From the NCBI RefSeq assembly GCF_002321025.1, contig NZ_DCLL01000049.1, positions 1-58,662 of the forward strand: a DNA stretch of 58,662 nucleotides. Reading direction: 5' to 3'. How positions within the stretch are numbered: position 1 is the stretch's first letter; the number at the start of each line of letters is the position of its first letter. Positions 1 through 6,694 of the stretch are shown piece by piece. Under the pieces are notes generated by a model. The model saw nothing but the letters and a program-made list of their open reading frames with translations. It was not told the origin of the DNA and did not search any database. The position numbers and the translations under genes were made by a program. The DNA comes from Acinetobacter lwoffii (GTDB taxonomy: Bacteria > Pseudomonadota > Gammaproteobacteria > Pseudomonadales > Moraxellaceae).

Positions 1-65
1 CTTAACTGACTGGCATTACGGCAGCACCGGGTCTCTTACTTTAAATGCTTTAAATACAAGCATGC

Positions 66-455
66 TCAGCTACTACGCAGGCTGCCCTCTTCGTCATCCA
101 ACTCATCATCATAGACATAGGCCATGCAACCCCAACCATCATATTCACCCTGAAATTGTGCCGCGATTTTGCTGAACCATTGTTCCAGATCCACGATATC
201 TTCGTAAGCAGGTTCCATATACACATAAATCGTGATGATCCATTCCAGGGTATCGCTTTCTTCGTCCTGAAACAGGCTGATTTTTTGCTCTTCTTTTAAT
301 AGATGCAAGGCACAACGATCCGCCTGCGCTTCATCCGCAAAGGCAATCGAAAATTCAATTTCATGTGCCTCTTGCAAGTCGTCGCCATCCTGATGCATTT
401 GCCACAGTACATTGCCATTTTCATCGTCCGGGAATTGATTGTAATCACGTGACAT
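66..455 (-). CDS. rraB: RraB-family ribonuclease E inhibitor-like protein
   Basis: A 129-residue, very acidic cytoplasmic protein. The composition, length and central part (a run resembling FADEAQADRCA, then the EWIITIYVYMEP segment) match the RraB / DUF1260 family, whose E. coli member binds RNase E and modulates mRNA decay. The C-terminus is a string of Asp and Glu (DDELDDEEG), as is common in this family. The start is supported by AAGGA eight bases upstream of the ATG. The gene stands alone on the minus strand with a 261-base AT-rich spacer upstream. The family call is from overall resemblance rather than a single diagnostic motif, so the regulatory role is inferred. Confidence 0.75.
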   Translation of the reverse strand: MSRDYNQFPDDENGNVLWQMHQDGDDLQEAHEIEFSIAFADEAQADRCALHLLKEEQKISLFQDEESDTLEWIITIYVYMEPAYEDIVDLEQWFSKIAAQFQGEYDGWGCMAYVYDDELDDEEGSLRSS

Positions 456-716
456 AGAAGTATCCTTATTATGATGCTGTTTTATTCTGCATTTAAGATT
501 AGCTGATTTTCGTACAATTATCGAGATACAGACAAAAAATATTATCTTTTAACCATAAATAAACATATGATTTTTATAAATATAAAAATAAGTAAGAGGA
601 TCAATATAGTCAAGATTCCTCAAGGCCAAAAATCCTGAAAAATATCAGGATTTAAACCAACTTATGGCATTCAGAATACTCTGGTAAAAATCTTCTAGAC
701 CTATGAATGTCATGAT

Positions 717-1649
717 CTACGCGATGTGTGGATGCAGATGATCCTGTTCCAATTGCAAAACCAGCGCAGCAAACTTGAGTTCTTCTAAACGCAGATCAAG
801 ATAGGATTCTTGAATCATCGCCTGACTCAGTGTCTGCCCGGTATAATTCAGCAAGACATAATCATCCTTTAAGGCCTGCAATATCTCGCCCAAATTTTCT
901 GTGCTTAATTGAGAGAGATATAAATCTGCCTTACAGTTGAAAGCCAGACTCAGGATTTCAATAGTACTTCGACGGCGATTGTCGTCGACATAATTACAGC
1001 TCGCCACCTGCTGTTTTTCTATGGCCTGTTGAATTCTGTCACGGACATTGCGTAAATGCCGAACCGCATCCGTTTCGCTATAACCCTCAATCAGCTGCTC
1101 TAAAACCTGTGTTGCGGGAAGCTGCAAGCCGAAGCGCTGGGCCTGTATTTTATGCTGTAAAGCACTCAATACCTCTTGCAAGCGATGCTGTTGTTTAGCC
1201 TGTTCATAATAACCGTGCAAACTTTGTCGGGCCTCCTGCTCAACCTCGGCCACGGCCTGCGCCTGAAACTGGGCAAGATAATCTTTTACTCTTGCGATAT
1301 AGGCTTTGAGATCATCGATCATGATCGAAGCATCCAGCTTGGTCGCTTCAACAAAGTTTTCAGCCTGCAAAGTCCGGTTAATAATATATTGCTCGATATC
1401 CCAGATATCCTGATATTTTTTATATTTATTCAGGGCAATGTTTAAACTGCCATTTTGTACCCGCAATTGGGTGATTTCATAATTCAATTCATCGACTTGA
1501 GTTTCATAATCTGCCAATTTGCTGCGGGAATGATCCAGGTTTTCCTGTAAAAACTGGATATTGCTGCGTAATGAAGCCTGTACCTTTAAGCTCCATAGCA
1601 ATGCACATATTAAAATACTCGCGAGAACGAAGAGAGCCATACTGAGCAT
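717..1649 (-). CDS. Membrane-anchored coiled-coil protein with DUF4041-like C-terminal part
   Basis: A 310-residue protein with one N-terminal membrane helix (about residues 4-20). A long heptad-rich coiled coil follows (about 25-80), then a helical region. The C-terminal segment (about 225-300) contains RRSTIEILSLAFNCKADL and LRLEELKFAALVLQLEQ, which resemble the DUF4041 domain. Proteins with DUF4041 often carry a GIY-YIG/T5orf172 nuclease after it; here the protein ends without one. AAGGAAAG lies just before the ATG and supports the start. No neighbour suggests a pathway. The membrane anchor and coiled coil are directly visible; the DUF4041 assignment is a motif-level impression and the function is unknown. 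Confidence 0.7.
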   Translation of the reverse strand: MLSMALFVLASILICALLWSLKVQASLRSNIQFLQENLDHSRSKLADYETQVDELNYEITQLRVQNGSLNIALNKYKKYQDIWDIEQYIINRTLQAENFVEATKLDASIMIDDLKAYIARVKDYLAQFQAQAVAEVEQEARQSLHGYYEQAKQQHRLQEVLSALQHKIQAQRFGLQLPATQVLEQLIEGYSETDAVRHLRNVRDRIQQAIEKQQVASCNYVDDNRRRSTIEILSLAFNCKADLYLSQLSTENLGEILQALKDDYVLLNYTGQTLSQAMIQESYLDLRLEELKFAALVLQLEQDHLHPHIA

Positions 1650-2234
1650 CGTTCTTTCCTTTAACCCCGGGCAGCGCCCTAAACCATCAAATTAAAAATT
1701 TATTATAAAGTCATGATTAATTTTGCATCACTTCGGCCAGATAATCAAAGCCGTTGATCAATACTAAGTCATTCATTCATTTTATTTTTCTACAAAATTT
1801 TTATGTGCAAGTCATGTATGACTGACTACTTTCCAGCTCAAGACAAATCCATTCTGAAACAACTTACGATATTTTTTATATCAAAGGATATAATTTGAAA
1901 GTTTAAAAATAATGAAAGGAAGGTTAAAAAATCATAAAAATAAAGGCATCAGGCCTATAGCGGGAGATAAAAGAATAAAAAATCTCTAGGCTTATCGTCA
2001 AGAGATAAACCGAACATTAAAAATTTATGTGCGGTAGTGACAACCGATCAGGCAATGGATCAGTAGAAAATTTCATTTGAACATGCTTGTAAAGCTACTC
2101 ATCTCCAAGCTACTATCGAAATAAATTCTCACACTTTTTATTCGGGTTGCCCAGTTTAAGGGCTTGAACCTCATTATATTTATGAGCTTAAAAAACATGT
2201 GTCCGGTTGAATCTAACTATTAAGCAGAATCAAA
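1650..2234. other. AT-rich intergenic stretch without a recognisable gene
   Basis: This 585-base spacer lies between the coiled-coil gene and rluA, both on the minus strand. It is strongly AT-rich. I find no tRNA, no open frame with convincing composition and no strong intrinsic terminator. A weak 6-base inverted pair (ATCTCT and AGAGAT) occurs near 1981-2007. It presumably holds the promoter of the 717-1649 gene at its low-coordinate end. Confidence 0.5.
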
Positions 2235-2900
2235 TTAGAACGGTATGGCTGCCTTAATTTCGACCGTGACACCACTCAAAGGCTGGGTAAAAGCCAGATA
2301 ACTGGCATGCAAGGCCATACGATTTAAAGGACTGCGCTGGGGTTCAGGATGATAAATTTTATCGCCAGTAATGGGATGACCGATATGCAGCATATGCACT
2401 CGTAGCTGATGGGAACGGCCGGTAATGGGGGTCAACAACACCCGACTAATGTCTTGCTGGGGTAGATATTCTAAGGCCTGATACAAGGTTTTGGCGGCCT
2501 TGCCCAGTTCAAAATGCACCATCTGACGCGGACGGTTTTCCCAGTCAGTAATCAAAGGTACTTCGACGCTGCCCTCACCCTCAAGTTTGCCTTGTACCAG
2601 CGCGACATAATTTTTAAGTACCGTGCGTGCCTGAAACATTTTACTCACTGCCACTTCTGCATCGCGGTGTTTGGCAAACATCAAAATACCGGAGGTGGCC
2701 ATATCCAGACGATGGGTAATTTTGGCCTGCGGATACTGGTCCAGTACCCGCAAATAGGCACTGTCGTGATGTTCAGGTAAACGCCCCGGAACCGACAATA
2801 ATCCGGCCGGCTTTTCAATCACCACCAGATCATCATCTTCATAAACGATATGCAGCGGTTCTTGCGGTGGACAATAGACAAAGTCGTTATTGATGGGCAT
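2235..2900 (-). CDS. rluA: RluA-type dual-specificity pseudouridine synthase
   Basis: A 221-residue RNA pseudouridine synthase. In E. coli, RluA converts U746 of 23S rRNA and U32 of several tRNAs. The catalytic motif HRLDMATSG carries the nucleophilic Asp (about residue 65). KPAGLLSVPGR near the N-terminus and PITGRSHQLRVHM in the second half are the family signatures and read very like E. coli RluA; no S4 domain is present, which also fits RluA. The longest frame begins at a TTG at 2942 with a Cys-rich leader; I prefer the ATG at 2900, which gives the usual family length, although neither start has a good ribosome binding site. Confidence 0.9.
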   Translation of the reverse strand: MPINNDFVYCPPQEPLHIVYEDDDLVVIEKPAGLLSVPGRLPEHHDSAYLRVLDQYPQAKITHRLDMATSGILMFAKHRDAEVAVSKMFQARTVLKNYVALVQGKLEGEGSVEVPLITDWENRPRQMVHFELGKAAKTLYQALEYLPQQDISRVLLTPITGRSHQLRVHMLHIGHPITGDKIYHPEPQRSPLNRMALHASYLAFTQPLSGVTVEIKAAIPF

Positions 2901-2984
2901 TTTAAGGGTACAGCATCTGGAACAATGCGCGCAAAATAACAAGCGGCTTCTAGGCTGTCAATTACCGTGCTTGACCAGCTCAGC

Positions 2985-3698
2985 TTAATCTGCCAGATAA
3001 TAATCGACCGTCGAGACTACACGCACTTTCTTCAAATACGGGGTATTGCTGTCGCGATCTTCAATACTAAACAGCCCCTGATTGGCGGACTTGATTTTGC
3101 CCAGACTGCTTTTTGAATCTGCCGCAAATTTTTCGGCTACACTGCGCGCATTTTCGGTGGCCTGTTCAATCATCGCCGGCTTGATGTCATTCAGCTTGGT
3201 AAATAAATATTCCGTTCTTTGTCCAGAATCATCTCCGGCAAAGGCAATGCCTTTTCGACCCAAAGCCACCAGACGACTTTGTGCCGCACGCACTGCATCT
3301 ATTTTATGGGTATAGACTGTAATGGTCTGGCTGGCGGTGTAACGTAGCGCGACATTGGCATCCCCGCCATATTGCTGGGCGTATTTATCGGTGATACTCG
3401 GTGAAGCACTGGTAATTTCTTCCGTGCTAAATCCTTCATTTTTTAAGAAGGTCTGAATTTCCTGGGTATTGGTTTGCATGGTATCGTACAATTCGGCCAA
3501 ATCCTGACTGCCGGCATTAAAGCGGATTGGCCATACCGCCACATCGGCGTTGACTTCGCGTTCCGACAAGCCTTTGACCGAAACTATACGTTCATACTGT
3601 TTAATTTTCAGCGCGCTATTGCCCAGAATCCATCCTGTAATAATCATTCCCAAGCCGATCAAGGCGCCTAAAATCAGGGCCGGTTTGAATTGATTCAT
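2985..3698 (-). CDS. SIMPL-domain (DUF541) protein, membrane-anchored
   Basis: A 237-residue protein with an N-terminal hydrophobic helix (about residues 7-26) that would act as a signal anchor, followed by a SIMPL/DUF541 domain in the periplasm. The family features are VSVKGLSEREVNADVAVW after the helix and the long helical central part. Family members include periplasmic or outer-membrane proteins linked to oxidative stress; the biochemical activity is not established. The start has AAAGGAG followed by AAGG just before the ATG. The gene stands between rluA and a small membrane protein gene with no obvious operon partner. Confidence 0.8.
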   Translation of the reverse strand: MNQFKPALILGALIGLGMIITGWILGNSALKIKQYERIVSVKGLSEREVNADVAVWPIRFNAGSQDLAELYDTMQTNTQEIQTFLKNEGFSTEEITSASPSITDKYAQQYGGDANVALRYTASQTITVYTHKIDAVRAAQSRLVALGRKGIAFAGDDSGQRTEYLFTKLNDIKPAMIEQATENARSVAEKFAADSKSSLGKIKSANQGLFSIEDRDSNTPYLKKVRVVSTVDYYLAD

Positions 3699-3820
3699 CC
3701 TTCAACTCCTTTGAAATCTTTTTTCGTTCTTATTGATCCTGCCACGCTATCAAGTAGCGATAAAATGATACTAATTCAATCTTATTTTTATCACTCGAAG
3801 ATTCAATCACAACATCGTAC

Positions 3821-4069
3821 TTAACCTTGATTTATCAGATAGATTGCAATTAACGGCGTCAGGTTAAACAGCAGAATCCCAATTTTATAGAGCGCCATCC
3901 CTGAATAATGAATCACATCGAAACTGGTATCTGACAGCTGAAACCATTTTCCATGCACCTGTTTCATCCAGTTTCGGGCAAAGACAAAGACCACGAACCA
4001 GATCATGAGAATGACATAATTGATCAGTGTGCAAAACAGTAAAAAGCGACACCAGATATCGAGATTCAT
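3821..4069 (-). CDS. Small membrane protein (DUF6868-like)
   Basis: An 82-residue protein with two predicted membrane helices, about residues 8-31 and 55-78, separated by a hydrophilic loop holding HGKWFQLSDTSFD. This layout and loop resemble the small DUF6868 family of unknown function. GGGGA lies at a proper distance before the ATG. Spacing to both neighbours exceeds 120 bases, so it is probably transcribed alone. Confidence 0.65.
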   Translation of the reverse strand: MNLDIWCRFLLFCTLINYVILMIWFVVFVFARNWMKQVHGKWFQLSDTSFDVIHYSGMALYKIGILLFNLTPLIAIYLINQG

Positions 4070-4598
4070 GAGGATTCCCCTAAGGGGCAGCTGATGTTTT
4101 AAAATAACAGATCATGTTGAGAAATGAAGGGCTTATTTGTATCTTGCGCAGCTAGATATTTTTCTTAAATTTATGATTTATATTTATTTTAATTTTTTAT
4201 TCTGCGTATATTACTAGAGAATTTTTTAGGGTGTTGGGAAAACTCGCAATGGTTTACTTCAACTATCATTCTTTGTAAGACCTGATCTTATAGCCTATAA
4301 ACTTTTGGTCTATAGCGTCCTAAGCCGGATCGAGACCTTTTGGGTTCGTACTGCACTCGCGTTTTGCGCCGCTCACAGCATGCTACTCTTTCCGATCCCA
4401 TCACACCCTTGAAAGCTATATTAGGCAAAGATGGACGGGATTAATTTCCTATGTTTTTTTAATTTCGATTAAATCTGAAAATTTATTTCACTATTAACCC
4501 CAATATAGAGAAATAAATTCCATTTCTTATTTTTTACGCTTTTTTATTCGCCAAAATGAGACTTTATTGCAATTTATATTCAGGAAATAATTACTATT
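4070..4598. other. Intergenic stretch with a G+C-richer island
   Basis: This 529-base spacer is AT-rich apart from an island at about 4316-4444. In the plus-strand frame the island is open for 42 codons and ends at TAA 4442-4444, with a Leu/Arg/Ser-rich translation (LRRSQHATLSDPITPLKAI in its middle). It lacks a start codon with a ribosome binding site. It also contains a distant complementary pair, GGATCG at 4327 and CGATCC at about 4393. It may be the remnant of a gene or part of an interspersed repeat; I cannot decide which. Confidence 0.4.
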
Positions 4599-4862
4599 TT
4601 ATTGAAAGAATGTTCCCTGAATCCATTGCGCACTAAACCACCAGGCACTGATCGCTGACATCCCGCACAGAAGATTGGCCAAGACCTTGTTGAGCCTGGT
4701 CAGTTCAGAACTATAAATTTTCAGATTAAGCAGATAAGCGATCACAGCGTAAAACGAGCCAATCGCGCCCCCAAAAAGAATCAGGATCAGCGGCCATGCA
4801 GAATAGAAATGGGCTTTTTTATCTAATTTTCCTGATTCTGGCGCGTGCTGTTGAATATCCAT
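4599..4862 (-). CDS. Small inner-membrane protein, unknown function
   Basis: An 87-residue protein with two hydrophobic segments, about residues 20-43 and 60-80, and a charged N-terminus. I start it at the ATG at 4862 because AGAGGG lies nine bases upstream; the longer frame begins with GTG at 4898 and has no ribosome binding site. I do not recognise the family. Its neighbour upstream is the KTSC-domain gene about 110 bases away on the same strand. Confidence 0.55.
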   Translation of the reverse strand: MDIQQHAPESGKLDKKAHFYSAWPLILILFGGAIGSFYAVIAYLLNLKIYSSELTRLNKVLANLLCGMSAISAWWFSAQWIQGTFFQ

Positions 4863-4975
4863 AGGTGATAGCCCTCTTTTTAATATATGCACTTGCACTA
4901 TTTCTAGGCAGATATTTATCCTTTAGAAAATATTTGCCTTCTAGGACTTTCACTGAAGCAAGAAGCAGACCAGTT

Positions 4976-5197
4976 TTAACGTACAAAAAGCTGTCGGGTA
5001 TGATGATTGATATAGGCATTTAGCCCATCCCCATATTGAGCGAGCTGTTTCATGTTTTCGACATGCTGATAACCGGCACTGCTATAGCTGTAGGTATAGA
5101 CTTTCGAGGTTTTCTTAAATTGAACCCGAATAAACTCGTTACCAATCTCATAATTGGCAACACCTGAGTCATGATTAAGATCAAGATAATGTTGCAA
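4976..5197 (-). CDS. KTSC-domain-like protein
   Basis: A short protein of about 73 residues. Its core, YEIGNEFIRVQFKKTSKVYTY followed by a basic C-terminal part ending in YINHHTR, resembles stand-alone KTSC-domain proteins, named for a Lys-Thr-Ser-Cys motif found in lysyl-tRNA synthetase-associated and phage proteins. There is no ATG near the N-terminus. A TTG at 5197 with AGGG eight bases upstream gives a protein beginning MQHYLDLNHDSG, and I take that start; a GTG at 5215 without a ribosome binding site would add six residues. The function of this family is not known. Confidence 0.6.
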   Translation of the reverse strand: MQHYLDLNHDSGVANYEIGNEFIRVQFKKTSKVYTYSYSSAGYQHVENMKQLAQYGDGLNAYINHHTRQLFVR

Positions 5198-5297
5198 TTG
5201 AGCTGCCCTAAACACTGTGAATCTAGAGTTTTATATGGGGTTTTATTGATCAATTTTCAAACAAATTTAAATCATAAATAGCGAAGTTTAGATAGCA

Positions 5298-5323
5298 AAA
5301 AGCCCTATTGAGTAATAGGGCTT
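5298..5323 (-). terminator. Intrinsic terminator of the zinc-ribbon gene
   Basis: An 11-base-pair stem (AAAGCCCTATT with its complement) and a four-base loop, followed on the minus strand by a run of five T. It lies about 40 bases beyond the stop of the 47-residue zinc-ribbon gene. Confidence 0.8.
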
Positions 5324-5361
5324 TCGTTCAAAACAGAGGATAACTGTTTGAGTTGTCTTGC

Positions 5362-5505
5362 TTAGGCATTCTTATTGTTAAATTGATTGCCTTGGCATTT
5401 GGTACACGGTGGTAAACGATCAGTACCAATTTCTAAGTAGGTGCGGTGTCCGCATTGAACACAAAAATAGAAGCCTGTTCCGGGTTTTTCGCCAGCAGTA
5501 ACCAT
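5362..5505 (-). CDS. 47-residue zinc-ribbon protein
   Basis: A small reading frame encoding 47 residues. It contains two CxxC pairs, CVQC at about residues 15-18 and CTKC at about 34-37, spaced as in a single rubredoxin-like zinc ribbon. The N-terminus MVTAGEKPGTGFYFC resembles short bacterial zinc-ribbon-containing proteins of the DUF1451 type. A GGAG ribosome binding site is present upstream of the ATG, and a strong terminator follows the stop codon. The likely role is structural or nucleic-acid or protein binding; the actual function is unknown. Confidence 0.8.
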   Translation of the reverse strand: MVTAGEKPGTGFYFCVQCGHRTYLEIGTDRLPPCTKCQGNQFNNKNA

Positions 5506-6015
5506 CTTTGTTCTCCATGGTTTTAGAAATGGTCTAGCTAGTATAACCCTCTGGTGATGAATGTCTATTGTCCATTTTTGTAAATGATAGTGTCGTTTGG
5601 GCGAAGTAGTATTTCTAATTATTATTTAGTAACTTGTTTATTAAATAATGATTTATTAAAAATTTTTCAAGTTAAGTAGTTTAATAACATTGAGATAACT
5701 GATGCATAAGGCCAAGTCTAGTGAAGTGCGTTAATACAAAATTATCACCATAGCCATATGAAATTTTATATTCCCTTAAACTTATAGACGTCTTTAATCA
5801 TTGAGGAAGCTGAATTTCTTAAGTATAAAAGGAAAAGTACTTGTTTGTATTTTCTTGACAAAGACATTAATGCTTTAAATAAAAACCCCACTTCACAGTA
5901 GAGTCTTTTAAAAAATATCAAAAACTTTAACTTAATTTTTTAATTTAGGTAGTACAACCTTTTAAAGAATTCTATACGCAATGCTAAATTAAAAATATTA
6001 AAGGCTAATATTTTT
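5506..6015. other. AT-rich spacer holding the outer copy of a duplicated terminator region
   Basis: This 510-base stretch separates the zinc-ribbon gene from the PD-(D/E)XK-like gene. It is very AT-rich and has no convincing reading frame. At 5881-5935 it holds a close copy of the sequence that follows acnD at 6552-6608. Nothing else is recognisable. Confidence 0.5.
5881..5935 (-). repeat. Direct repeat, copy A (acnD terminator-like)
   Basis: About 55 bases closely matching 6552-6608 in the same orientation, including the stem AACCCCACTT and the tail AACTTTAA. The hairpin in this copy is degraded by a few mismatches compared with the inner copy. Together the two copies bracket the gene at 6016-6531. 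Confidence 0.7.
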
Positions 6016-6531
6016 TTAAATTAAAGTAAAAAAGTATTCAGTATTCTTTATAGGCTGAGTAGTTACTTCATATGCACAATATTCGATTTTTGCTTCATTA
6101 ATTGGCCCCAAATGTATTCCCAAACACCATAAAGAACGTGAGGTATCTATTCCTGAATACTTAATATTTTTAAATTTTTTCACATCATTTACCATATATC
6201 TGAGACAAGAAGTAGGGCTAATATCTTGTTTAATTTCTAATGGTATAGAGGAGGTTTTTTGTTTTTGATGAATCATAAAATCTAATACTGCTGATCTTTT
6301 TATTTTACTTTTTCTACCATCTAATGGGTAACGAATTTCTCTATCCACTTTTTTTACTTTTGCATGATTTGTTAAAAACAAATAATATTCTACCTGAAGC
6401 CAAATTTCCCAACCTTTGACTTGAAACTCATAGAAATCATTTAATTTTCTAACAATGTCCTCCTTTTCAAAAAACTCTTCACTCACTTTAAGAATAAATT
6501 CTCTATCTTTTTTTGTAATCACATCATTCAT
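6016..6531 (-). CDS. Orphan protein with a PD-(D/E)XK nuclease-like motif
   Basis: A protein of about 171 residues, rich in Lys, Ile and Phe, encoded by DNA visibly more AT-rich than its neighbours. I do not recognise a named family. The central part reads AVLDFMIHQ, then about eight residues, then IPLEIKQ. This fits the D...(D/E)xK pattern of the restriction-endonuclease-like fold, preceded by a Trp-rich helix (GWEIWLQVEYYL). ATG at 6531 has a weak GAG upstream; a TTG at 6543 would add four residues. No partner gene (methylase, antitoxin, helicase) lies beside it. It sits between two copies of the terminator region of acnD, which suggests acquisition as a cassette. A role in defence or DNA processing is inference only. 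Confidence 0.55.
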   Translation of the reverse strand: MNDVITKKDREFILKVSEEFFEKEDIVRKLNDFYEFQVKGWEIWLQVEYYLFLTNHAKVKKVDREIRYPLDGRKSKIKRSAVLDFMIHQKQKTSSIPLEIKQDISPTSCLRYMVNDVKKFKNIKYSGIDTSRSLWCLGIHLGPINEAKIEYCAYEVTTQPIKNTEYFFTLI

Positions 6532-6551
6532 TGTTTTACTCAAACTAATTT

Positions 6552-6576
6552 AAAAACCCCACTTTAAAGTAGGGTC
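6552..6576 (-). terminator. Intrinsic terminator downstream of acnD
   Basis: On the minus strand an ACCCTACTTT / AAAGTGGGGT hairpin with one mismatch is followed by TTTTT. It is about 120 bases past the acnD stop. It is the inner copy (copy B) of the direct repeat that also occurs at 5881-5935. Confidence 0.7.
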
Positions 6577-6608
6577 TTTTTTAAATAATATCAACAACTT
6601 TAATCTAC
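6552..6608 (-). repeat. Direct repeat, copy B (acnD terminator region)
   Basis: The acnD-proximal copy of the repeat found also at 5881-5935. The two copies lie about 670 bases apart in the same orientation and enclose the PD-(D/E)XK-like gene. Confidence 0.7.
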
Positions 6609-6630
6609 CCTTGCGAAGCAATACTTCTCA

Positions 6631-6685
6631 CCTTTAAAAAAGGAGGGAGTTCCCCTCTTTTTCAAAGAGGGGCTAGGGGGGATTT
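6631..6685 (-). repeat. Interspersed intergenic repeat, copy 1
   Basis: Two consecutive small hairpins made of runs of C, T and A. On the minus strand it reads AATCCCCCCTAGCCCCTC, then GAGGGGAACTCCCTCC and AAAGG. The same arrangement recurs at 19260-19318. It lies directly after the acnD stop codon. Repeats of this style are common between genes in Acinetobacter and relatives. Confidence 0.65.
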
Positions 6686-6694
6686 ACAAAAAGA

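Noticed and set aside
2..113. Open plus-strand frame at the left edge, running into rraB and ending at a TAG near 113
   Set aside because: It could be the C-terminus of a gene entering from the left, but it overlaps the end of rraB and its translation has no recognisable motif. Too little sequence to support it.
1917..1996. 25-codon Lys-rich plus-strand frame in the 1650-2234 spacer
   Set aside because: Short, low complexity and typical of chance frames in AT-rich DNA.
4819..5019. 66-codon frame between the small membrane protein and the KTSC gene, minus strand
   Set aside because: It overlaps the better-supported frames at both ends and lacks a ribosome binding site.
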